A DNA stretch of 64,000 bases from Brachypodium distachyon. Its lineage: Eukaryota > Streptophyta > Magnoliopsida > Poales > Poaceae. The stretch is from contig NC_016133.3 of assembly GCF_000005505.3 (NCBI RefSeq), positions 29,195,008-29,259,007 of the forward strand. The letters run 5' to 3'. The notes under the pieces were generated by a model. The model saw nothing but the letters and a program-made list of their open reading frames with translations. It ran no database searches and was not told the DNA's origin. The position numbers and the translations under genes were made by a program. Positions within the stretch are counted from its first letter, which is position 1, and every line of letters starts with the position of its first letter. Of this stretch, positions 55,081 through 64,000 are shown one piece after another.

Positions 55081-56183
55081 CATCGTAGACCTTGAAATAA
55101 TGATCCACTGGTGGCGCCACAGAGGTGCTGACTTTTAATCAAAGACTAACGAAGATTGCTTTTATCTCGCTCCAAGACTAACGAAGATTGAGTACTTAAA
55201 GAATCACATGCGAAGCATGTTATGTCAAATTCTTTGTCGGTTGGTAAAAAAACATTCTTTCTGTCAACGCTAACTAATGCACAAGAGTCGCCGCTCTGTG
55301 TTCTGATGCCCATTGCTGGTAGAAGATTATTCAATGATTTGTACGGTATTACCCCTCTAACGAATACAGAAATATTAAAGAGCACAAATGAGCCGTTTGG
55401 TAGGACTAGATTACAAGGGATAATCCCAAGATATCCCTCACAAAATATCTCATTTTTACACCATACTAGTGTTTTGGGGTGGAAGAGTATTTCTGGTGAA
55501 CACCAAATCCTCTCAAATGCCCCATCCATTTGGGGCTAAGAGTACACTTGTACCAAACAAAACTCGTACGTAGCAAACAAGGCCTTAATGGTCCAATCAA
55601 GTTAACTTGTACTCAGACTAAGAATATCACCAAAACCGACCGTGCGTGCAAAAGTAGAAAGGCGGAAAAGAAACGGGGAAAGGCAACTGGATATGAACCA
55701 AAGTACCAAACTGTAAAACGGGCGACAGCTAGAATTAAGTACAACAAGGTCTTGTGTCAAAAAATAAAAGTACAACACGGTCTTAACCAAAGAAAAACCT
55801 TACAATACAATTTGCAGAAGTACAGTATACTGATCTTCAGAGTTACGAACAGAGTGCAAACTGTGATCAAGTGTGCATGGATAACGGCTGTTAAACTGTT
55901 GGTACAGCAAAACGGTATTCTTCACTTGCCAAGGAGCTTGATGGACCCGTCTTATTTTATCTGTTTCCCTGTGCTACAACTCTTCCCTGCTAATCTTCCG
56001 AAAAAAGTAACGTCCCAGCATTAGTTAATTCTGTGAAATAGTTAAATAATCAGACATAGAAAGACTGCACATGCTAGTAGGAAGTAATGACACGAAAGGT
56101 TACAGGGCAAGATGAGTGTAGTGAAACAAACAACTATAGTTCAACCAATGCTACTGACTGCGGCAAAGAGCTGAAGACACAGA
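55081..56183. other. Intergenic, probable DNA-transposon remnants
   Basis: AAGACTAACGAAGATTG occurs twice (about 55142 and 55174). ACCAAACAAAACTCG and CAAACAAGGCC near 55554-55590 resemble terminal sequences of grass DNA transposons, but no partner end was found. The minus frame 55146-55529 has no recognised motif. Confidence 0.35.
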
Positions 56184-56193
56184 ACTCAGAAAT

Positions 56194-56991
56194 AGGCCTG
56201 TTCATCCCCGGTTTCAAGCAAAAAAACTAACCCAACCCAAAGTGGCAGGTAAGACAGCTTGGGTTTAGCAATCTTGCATGGCTTAGGCGGGTTAAAGAAG
56301 ACATGACGCGTGTTTATCAAACGATGTCAGCTAGTCTCTGGTAGAAGCCACAAGCATGTCGTCATTGAGTCCGCCTGGCACCAGCGCAAGCACTGCACAA
56401 CGAGCTTCTCCTACTGCACCAGCACAAGCACTCCACAACGAGCTTCTCCTGCTGCCCCAGCGCAAATGCTACAAGCTTCTCCTGCTGCACCTGCACAAGC
56501 ATGGCGTCTCCTGCTGCACGCTCGGCGGCAGGTGACACCCATTAACACGGTGAAAACGGCCCGCTGCATCATCTCCTTGTTGAAACAGCACCCGCCGACC
56601 ACCATTGCCATCCCATCAAGCGTCGAGCCACATCCTCTTCGTCAAAACAGCACCCGCCTGCCACCAATCTTATCCTGCCGAGTGTCACGCAACATCCTCT
56701 CATTGAAACAACACCTGTCGGCCACCGCTGTCATCCTGCCGAACGGCACGTCCACGCCATGCCAAGGAGCGGGAGCTCTGTCCAGACCACCACACACTGC
56801 TCCATCAGGGTGGGAGCTCAGCCGCAGCCACTGATGCTTGCCGCATCGGCAAGCTCACCATGGAGACATGATTGGAAAATAAAGATGAGTTCAACAGTTC
56901 AGACCCAGAGAGACCCATGACCAGTGTAAACCCACTGAACGGTTTAGGTCAGGCTGGTTTGACGGGTTGAAACCAATCTGTGAACAGGCCC
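56194..56991. mobile_element. Nonautonomous DNA transposon with 9-10 base target duplication
   Basis: Exact copies of ACTCAGAAAT lie at 56184-56193 and 56992-57001. Between them the ends AGGCCTGTTCA and TGAACAGGCCC are inverted complements with one mismatch. The 798-base interior holds a central C-rich stretch (56360-56830) with repeated GAGCTTCTCCTGCTGCNCC-like units and no transposase. Duplication length fits a Mutator-type element with short inverted repeats. Confidence 0.65.
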
Positions 56992-57001
56992 ACTCAGAAA
57001 T

Positions 57002-57808
57002 CACATGCCAAATCTTGAACGGGATGATATAGAGGAAAAGGGGACAATTTCAGAACTGGCTAACAGGAAAATTTAACACCGAGTGATCAAACATCATAGA
57101 AATTGCACAAATTAAATATGGCATTGAACTGAGAGGTCTTAAGGATCTACAGTGAGCGGGTTGGACAGAACAGTAGTGTGAAACCAATCCACCTGGGTTC
57201 AAGTCTATCTCGGCCCTATTGTGCGAGTGTGGCAGAGCCCATGCCCGATTCTCTAAAGTCAATTTGGGTAAATGAGCTATTGAATACTATACAGCAGTTG
57301 CGTTATTCCAAAACCTAAACTAGAACTTTGTCTATCTCGCTTATATTGTACTCCTTCCAAATATAGAAGGCCAACATGGAATTTTATGCCAAACTTTGAC
57401 GAACTATTATACTACTAGTATAAGCCTATGAGGTTATTGTGAAGCAAAAGTGATATCGTATAATTGGATTTGTATTGAAAAATATTTTCTAATAGTACCT
57501 TTTATGCGCACACATCGCAAATATTATTTGTGCAATAATTGGCCAACGAGAGAGTATAATAGAAACCTAAGAACATACATATGTGCAACAATGACGTAAC
57601 CATAGTTTAACATTTGGTACAGAAAAGACTTGCAGTTCCTTTGGATGCGACACTTACTGCATATTTTTTAGTTTCCCGTAGTTTGCAGGACTCATGGAAG
57701 AACTTAATATCCTCCCTGCATTAGGTTCACTCTTGTGACTTGTCATGAAATAGAATCCTGGTGTACCATAGCTCATTTTACCGAAAACAAATTGCTTACA
57801 TCCATATG
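57002..57808. other. Intergenic, 3' flank of the WDR70 gene
   Basis: 57350-57560 begins TACTCCTTCCAAATATAGAA, an eroded MITE-like end without a clear partner. The part next to 57808 is the 3' untranslated region of the minus-strand gene. No ORF with recognisable content. Confidence 0.45.
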
Positions 57809-60800
57809 TTATTTTTTCTCTTCGCCGTCGGAATCGGACTCTGCAAAGACAGGATTCGGCTGAGTTTGAGAATATGCTGGTGCAATAAACTTTGGGTCTT
57901 TCTCTGCAGCATCAGCATATTTCAGAATTGCCTCTCTTGGATCTTCATCCATCCAGGTCTCCTTAATTAAACCACCTTCCTGTAACAAATAAAGTGGGGA
58001 AAACATGTGCCATCAGTAAAAAGCAAGTGTACTTAATATGTATATCACAAAAGGCAAGTGTACTTAATATGGATACAAAAAAACACACCAAGGAGTACAA
58101 GAATAGCACAATACATATATAACAAAAGGAGCAATTAATATATCTATCACCTTCATGAGATACTGTGTCAGCAAGCTGCCTTTTGTAGTACCAATTTTAC
58201 CACCAAACCCTGGGCCATTAACAGGTGCTTCTGGTTTGTGAGACTTGAGAGGATCTTTCATCATCTTCTCTCTTTGGCGTTTACGACTTGGTTGATCTCT
58301 GAATAGCGGCAGCGCATGTGGATTGTGTATTAAAGGTTGCGCCTCATAATCATCAACAGACTTTTTCCTCGGTGCTCGTCCAACACATACAAGAGCTCCC
58401 CTCTGACTAACAGAAGGATCATATAAGATATGAGTCCCACCTTCCTTCTTGTCCCCAACTGTTGCAAATACCTAAAGAAATAATAGAGAAAATCAATAAT
58501 TCCATAATATCCCAAAAATGGTATTCAGCACTAGCGATTCATCAAAGCAGAAATAACCTGGTTAATTCTTTGATGCCAGAGACACCTTATCACGCTGTAA
58601 TGTGGTGAAATCCCCACCCTTGATACAAGCTCTAGTTTCCTTCTATCAAAGAAGCAAAGTAGTCCTCCGTTTGTCCCGTCTTTCTCAATAGAGGTTCCTG
58701 TAAAAACAAGTTGCTCGTCTGGGCTAAATGATGCATTCGTCTCGGCGTAGTTATTTGGCAGATCTTCAAACACTTTCAAAGGAGTCTTCATTTTCCTCAA
58801 ATCCCATATCTGCATTAAATTTCCAACATAATAACCTAATAGAAATAATATATCCAATAAAAGAGGACCTGACAACAGTACAACCAAAGTGCACAAAAAT
58901 ATCCAATCTAACCCAGCTGATAACTGATCATGTTACAGGTTGCTAGGTCAAATATTGACAAACATAGCAATTTACCTCCACAGGTATACCAAACTACCAC
59001 ATATGAATTCAGGTCCTCAAAAATATACAACAAGCCTTACAAGTGGACAACTCGACTAAAGCATGAAGTACTTGTATGAACTTACCAAATTTCATTGAGA
59101 AACATGGAGAAGTCAAGACTAATGAGAATCATTTTCAAAGGGACAAAGGAAGGACAAATTGCTAGGCTCGCTAGACTGATGCTTAAACTAAATATCAAGA
59201 ACCTTCTCAGCATGTATTTGTATGACAGCAAAGGTGAAATACAGATAAATGAACTTTAAACACATAGGCACAGATCAATAACATGTTATTGTAGGCACTG
59301 TGAAGGATTTGAAACTAACAGGTACCTTTAGAGTACTATCCATACTTCTTGAAACAAGAATCTGCCCATCTGTAGAAAACTTCACCCCAGTAATATCTTC
59401 TGTATGTGCTTTTTCAACATGAACATCTGGTCTACTTCCCCATCCAGTCTTGATGGTCCAAAGCTACGAATGAGATATGTTTCAGATCACAAAACGTATT
59501 GACCAAACCATCTGGCTGAATTCAAACTGATAGAGCACTTTAGATATGATATATGATATACCTGAATGGAACCATCTCCTATGCCACCAACAATTCGCTT
59601 GCCTTCATGATCCCATGCACATGAAGTAACAGGAATCCGCATCGGTCTTATTAGCTTAGGTTTGATGACCTGGTGAAAAAGTAATGAGGAAGCATCAGTA
59701 TTACATGATAGAATCATTGGGAGCTTTAGTAATGCAGAATTGCAAGTGATTCATCTTTAAGAAACTATTGGTGCTAAAAGGAGTCAGCAACAGAGCATTT
59801 CAGGGTTCTGATATTACTTGGATCTTCTCCAAAAACTAATGCAGTTCTATCTGCGAATAGAAAGTTTAGTTCAACACACCTGCTTTTGACTTTTAAAATC
59901 TGAAACATCCCACAGACGTAGGGATCCATCTTCTGATGAGGTCAATATAGTTTCTTTTGACTTAGGATTCCACTCGCCACCGGTCAGTCCAGAAATGTGA
60001 CCCTTTGTATTCTTCAGATCACGGATATACATATCACCCTTAACAAACTCACCGAGAGAAAGCCCATCCCGATCATATATCTAATTGGCAACAGAATGTA
60101 AAAGACATGTTTTAAATTTCTAGGGTGATAGTTTCAGGAAATTCAGCAAGATAGCCAAAACAGAATACCTTGGCCTGAGCTGAACCAGTTACACACAAGA
60201 ATCGATCCGACGTTGGACTCCAACTTAAACTACGAACTTGATGCCCCTCACATGGTTCCAATTGCCTGAATGATTGTAGTTTTGAATTCATGCCTTGGAA
60301 GTCATACATACGTACAGTATAATCATAGCTACCCGACAGCACTCTGGATCCTGTAGGGTCAACAGCAAGGGCTGAGACAACCTGCAAAGGAAACAAGATC
60401 GTCATTAACCAGTACAATACATTTACATGAAAGTTAAAACTATAGCAATGTGATCTGATGTATCCTGATAGCACTAGATGAGGCAACTTGAGGATCACCC
60501 TAAGATCATGCTAGTCAATATTTGAGTAGAAATTTGTGGATGGTCACAGGTTTACCATGGATTGAGCATTGCACTACTTCTAGCTAAAGAGAACAAATAA
60601 TTAAATACCAACAACTCATTATGTTTGAGCATGGCTAGAGTTGTCAGCATTTACCCTAATTAACTTGCCAACAGTAATCAATCATCAATTTATTCCTACC
60701 TTGAGGTCTTCATAGAAATTTTCTACAGAAAACTTTTGTGGTGTGTTAATATAGAGTAAATCATTTGCAAAACAATATCGATGAGAACTTTTGCAGCTTT

Positions 60801-61476
60801 TCTTACAAAGCCAGCTTAAGTCAGCTGGAGTAAATCATTTGCAAAAGAAATAAGAAACCTTAAGAGCTACCACAGCTATCCAGAAAATTTTGAAGCAACC
60901 GAGCGAAAGTAGCTGTAAGGTGATATCAATCTTAACAATTCCAAAAGTACAACAACTCGAGATGGGGAAAGAAAGAATTTTGGGCGTAGTTACCTTGGTG
61001 TGGCCCCGCAGAACAATTTCATTGCTGAGAGGAATCCGACCGAAATCCTCCCCATCATCCTCCATATCATCGTCATCGTCATCCTCGTCATCCTCGTCGT
61101 CCTCGTCGTCGTTCTCCTCCTCAGACTCCTTTGATGGCGGTGGCCGGGGAGGGCCAACCATGCCAACGTCCTCATTCTCCGCCTGGGTGCGCAAGGAAGG
61201 CGGCCGAGGCGGTCCAATCATACCGACGCCCACCTTGTCGTCACCCCTCTTTCTAAGAGACGAGTCCGGCGGCGGCCTAGGAGGCCCGATAATGGCGCCT
61301 CCACCATCGTCGTCGTCTTCGGCGGCGGAGGTGGATGGGTTGGAGCTAGGGTTTGGGGGCTTGCGGAGGGTGGAGGAGTGGGAGGCGGCGCTGGGGCGGG
61401 AGGGCGCCTTGCCGAAGGATACAGGGAAGAAGGCTCGCATCGCGGCCTCCTCGTCCATCTCGCCGCCGTCCGCCAT
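57809..61476 (-). CDS. WD40-repeat protein, WDR70 (gastrulation defective 1) homologue
   Basis: Eight exons on the minus strand: 61476-60994, 60381-60169, 60080-59880, 59669-59562, 59463-59326, 58809-58558, 58471-58151 and 57979-57809. All are phase 0 with GT-AG borders, and give 628 residues. The N-terminus (about 1-145) is disordered, with three GPPRPP motifs (IIGPPRPPPDSS, MIGPPRPPSL, MVGPPRPPPSK) and an Asp/Glu tract. WD repeats follow: NEIVLRGHTKVVSALAVDPT with TVRMYDF, EGHQVRSLSWSPTSDRFL, GHISGLTGGEWNPKSKETIL with GSLRLWDV, PVTSCAWDHEGKRIVGGIGD with IQLWTI, AHTEDITGVKFSTDG with STLKIWDLRK, and further blades to about residue 500. The C-terminal tail is basic, then acidic (ESDSDGEEKK). 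Animal WDR70 is a nuclear protein tied to RNF20/H2B ubiquitination and DNA repair; plant function is little known. The reading frame is intact. Confidence 0.93.
61040..61115 (-). repeat. Coding GAC/GAT-rich microsatellite in WDR70 exon 1
   Basis: Imperfect GAGGACGACGAG-type triplets encode an unbroken acidic tract (EEENDDEDDEDDEDDDDDD). Such runs vary in length between related genomes. Confidence 0.8.
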
Positions 61477-62451
61477 GGGGCCACTCGCTGGCGTCGAGGT
61501 TGGAACGGGAGACGTGAGCTCCCCGAGGTTTGTAGAGCGAGCGCACAGGGGAGAGGCGCTGCAAGTTTTTAAATGGCTGATTCGGTTCCTACAAACTTGC
61601 TCAGATTTGAAAAAGGTTGAATTAAAAGTAGAGCTATGACTTCTAACATTTAAAAATGGAAAAATAGATGGAGTAGTAATATCTTATTATGCAATCTGAT
61701 TTGTTTTGGCTTAAGTACGAACTTCTGGAATTTTTATCTGATTTAATTAGATTTTAAGGAACAGAGGAAGCAAATATTATGGAAAAGTTTCACACTAGAA
61801 ATTTTTCTCGCATTCGGAGTTTCAGAGCATCTGCTAAAGTTAAACCGATGATTATTGTATGGCCAAGGATCACCCAAAGAATTTCACATCCAAGTTCAAG
61901 TACCTCCATAGCCAGGATCAAACAACAAGAAAACAAATTTCACATTAGAGGAGAAGTCCCCAAAAAAAAAGGAGAAGACGGGTGATCTTCCCCCTTTATC
62001 ATTGGCAGCTTTGGATTGTCGTTGGGATTGCCGTCGATCCCTTCACTAGACCTCCATCACGGCATCACCATCAACACCACCCCATTCCCTCTTGTCGGTA
62101 TCTATTGTTATTCATTGACAAACATGAACTTCAATTAATTATTTTCTATGACTTTTTGCAAGTCCATGCCTGTGTTTGAGTATTAACTTGCTCTATGAAC
62201 TATGGCATTAGTGGTCTAATTTAAACATTGGTTTGCGCATGTCGGTTCAGTTGCACTCAAATTTCATGATCTATACTCTAGAAATCTCAAACGAAGTCAT
62301 TTATTAGAATCATGGACTCCGAAGCATCATGAGAGGTCTTTTAGGACACATCACACATACAAACTCACTATAATACATTAAGAGCATACATTAATATGTA
62401 GAGAAATGTGATATTTTTTTGCTTGTCTACATTTATTGTAACAAAATGTTA
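61477..62451. other. Intergenic, upstream of WDR70
   Basis: The first 150 bases are the GC-rich probable promoter and leader of WDR70. Beyond that AT-rich DNA with ORFs (61779-61985, 61982-62179, and 62408 onward) that show no motif. Confidence 0.45.
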
Positions 62452-62545
62452 CTCCCTCCAATACATAATAAGTTTCTCAGATTTTTGTATTAACTTAGTG
62501 CAAAGTTGTACTAACTCTAATACACTTATTATGGATCGTAGGGAG
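62452..62545. mobile_element. Stowaway MITE
   Basis: CTCCCTCCAATACATAATAAG at the left and CTTATTATGGATCGTAGGGAG at the right are inverted repeats. TA (62450-62451) precedes it; the right TA has decayed to TC. Length 94 bases. Confidence 0.8.
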
Positions 62546-63696
62546 TCCGTAATTCGTAGGATGCTCTCGACAACATTGCAGAAAATAGAAACGGGGAGAC
62601 GATGTTTATTAACGGAGTTCGGCCAAATCGTACATCATCAGGAGCCCTTGCTCGGGTGCTCCTCCACGTGTATTAAATCGACATAATACAAGCATGATGA
62701 CAAACGCACCGATGACTCCAGCGGTTTACCAGCGGTTGCGCCTTACTATGCCTATCAATTTGTCTAGTCTATTTTGGTTACCCTACGGTGCTTTTATTTT
62801 TTTTCGAAAAGGAGGTTGAAACCCCAACCTCTGCATCAAAATAATTTACACATCCAATTTTTTATTGATTTATTAAACAAGCCTGACAAAACCAATACAT
62901 CAAATGAACAACCCCTAGCCACCAAACTATACCTACAAACCTGATGAAGGGTATGGCTAATATCAGTGCCGTATGCCCTGACCGCACACCACCGCCCAAC
63001 ATCAAAATCAGGAGCCCATGAAGGCACAACCTGTCAAGCTCTCTTTGGCATGTGCTGTATGCGCACGCTTTTAGAAGAAGCCGCCACCGTATTCCACCAA
63101 CCCAATTTCAGGACAGAGAATGATGCAAAGTACTTGCCAGACCTGACACGATGACGCAAGCCAAAGCCAGACAACAGAGGACCAGCCACCGACCGCCCAA
63201 GACCTCCTCACCCGCAGATCTATGGTTCCCCTAACGGCGCCCCCAAAGGGGAAAAGCGACGCAGTCAGCGCCGCCGCCACGCAGTCCGAGGACTTAGGGT
63301 TTTCACCCGGGAACGTAGAGCGGGGGTGTGTGGGTACCTCAACAACGCCTTTAAATATTAGATCCGGATTACAAGTGTTCGACTCCAACGTCTACTCATA
63401 GCAAAGTCCAATTGTAAGTCTACTCATACACATATTCGACATGAATCTGAACACAAAGATTATGCTTTTTACATCTCAAGCTAAAATGGAAAAAATATAA
63501 TTCATAGCAAAATACAGTTTCTGTTTTGCACAAGAAAATGTACTTTAAATGATAAATAGTAGAATTGTGTGTGTGACAAAAAAGGTAATCTACTGTCAAT
63601 AAAAGACGACATACACATAAGTGCCTTAGTGGCAAGATTTTCATGGTGAAGTTAGAAAATCAGTATAACTATGCGAGAGCGGGAGATTTTAACTCG
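62546..63696. other. Intergenic with probable LINE 3' end
   Basis: 62795-63350 on the minus strand ends CCTCCTTTTCGAAAAAAAAT after GATGCAGAGGTTGGGGTTTC, the usual tail of grass non-LTR retrotransposons with an A run. The upstream part is GC-rich (63160-63350) with no intact ORF. 63400-63690 is AT-rich. Confidence 0.4.
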
Positions 63697-64000
63697 TCAT
63701 GGGCCTGCAAAATAGGTTGAATCTATCCCGGGGACTGGCAAATGGTTCATCTCCTCGACAGCCTCAGGCAGGAGCCTCTGCGACCGAGAGGACATGTCTA
63801 GCATGCAGGGCGCCTGGTAAGAGTGTGTGAGGCAGGTGAGGTCGTCTGTAGAGTCGGCGCCGCGCTGCCACGAGTGGGCGCTCAGGCCCGCAAGGATGTA
63901 CGCGCGGCCGGTCTCCTCGTACCGCCGCCGGGTCGCTACCCTGTCCTCCATCTCCCTCAGCTCAGCGACAAATGCCAGGGTGCGCGCATCTGCCCACAGC
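63697..64000 (-). CDS. 3' end of an unrecognised protein-coding gene, partial
   Basis: The minus strand stays open from the window edge to a TGA at 63699-63697, about 100 codons. GC is high and residue use protein-like. The visible C-terminus runs from LWADARTLAFVAELREMEDR through RRRYEETGRAYILAGLSAHS and TCLTHSYQAPCMLDMSSRSQ to HLPVPGIDSTYFAGP. Charged helical text, then a mixed tail; no transmembrane segment. I do not recognise the family. The sharp change from AT-rich flank to GC-rich coding at 63700 supports a real gene end. An internal ATG at 63951 could be the start only if the gene were very short; more likely the gene extends right, beyond the window. Confidence 0.5.
   Translation of the reverse strand, partial: LWADARTLAFVAELREMEDRVATRRRYEETGRAYILAGLSAHSWQRGADSTDDLTCLTHSYQAPCMLDMSSRSQRLLPEAVEEMNHLPVPGIDSTYFAGP

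Noticed and set aside
60890..61639. Plus-strand ORF of 249 codons with a long serine run
   Set aside because: It is the complement of WDR70 exon 1; the serines come from the Asp/Glu codons on the other strand.
1..64000. CRISPR arrays, bacterial operons, or a phage-like system
   Set aside because: Introns, plant gene families and eukaryotic transposons throughout; no spaced direct repeats of CRISPR type.

Overview
This window is nuclear DNA of a grass. The evidence is GC-rich first exons with short AT-rich introns, very GC-rich coding sequence beside AT-rich intergenic DNA, TA-flanked Stowaway MITEs with CTCCCTCC ends, Mutator-type MITEs, and nested LTR retrotransposons of kinds common in Poaceae, probably a Pooideae species. 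There are no bacterial features, no CRISPR array, and no tRNA or rRNA gene that I could recognise.

Layout, left to right. (1) 1-5476: a Ty3/Gypsy element without pol, carrying gag forward and a second ORF in antisense. Its right LTR is inserted inside an exon of a decayed cysteinyl-tRNA synthetase gene, whose 3' part fills 5477-6624. (2) 8379-9687: an apparently intact GDSL esterase/lipase gene; 11734-12524: an apparently intact universal-stress-protein-like gene. (3) 12.5-26.4 kb: gene-free DNA with a Mutator MITE, Stowaway MITEs, a minute LINE scar and a small LTR pair in minus orientation. (4) 26425-39747: a 13.3 kb Ty3/Gypsy element in minus orientation, with gag and pol on the minus strand and an antisense extra ORF on the plus strand. 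It is inserted in an older retroelement ORF. (5) 41640-46349 (minus): a seven-exon DUF1338 gene, homologous to rice FLO7 and plant hydroxyglutarate synthase. It lies head-to-head with a small unknown gene at 46764-47141. (6) 47980-49496 (minus): a pseudogene of a hypersensitive-induced-reaction (SPFH/band 7) protein. (7) 50413-55075: a decayed Ty1/Copia element with a Gypsy-type solo LTR nested inside it. (8) 57809-61476 (minus): an eight-exon WD40 gene, the WDR70 homologue. (9) 63697-64000 (minus): the 3' end of an unrecognised gene that continues past the window.

Five protein-coding genes look intact and complete: GDSL, USP, FLO7/HGLS-like, the small unknown protein, and WDR70. A sixth is cut by the right edge. 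Exon boundaries were chosen by GT-AG sites that keep the reading frame. For FLO7 and WDR70 every exon joins in frame, and the predicted proteins are 366 and 628 residues. I see no shared pathway among the genes; this is an ordinary genic island between retrotransposon blocks. FLO7/HGLS is expected in plastid lysine catabolism and endosperm starch quality, WDR70 in the nucleus, and the GDSL enzyme in the secretory pathway.

The most unusual feature is that the two separate Gypsy elements have the same architecture: a long spliced-looking ORF, antisense to gag-pol, of the 'putative gypsy-type transposon' family with a C-terminal coiled coil, next to the 3' LTR. One of them has lost pol but kept gag and this ORF.
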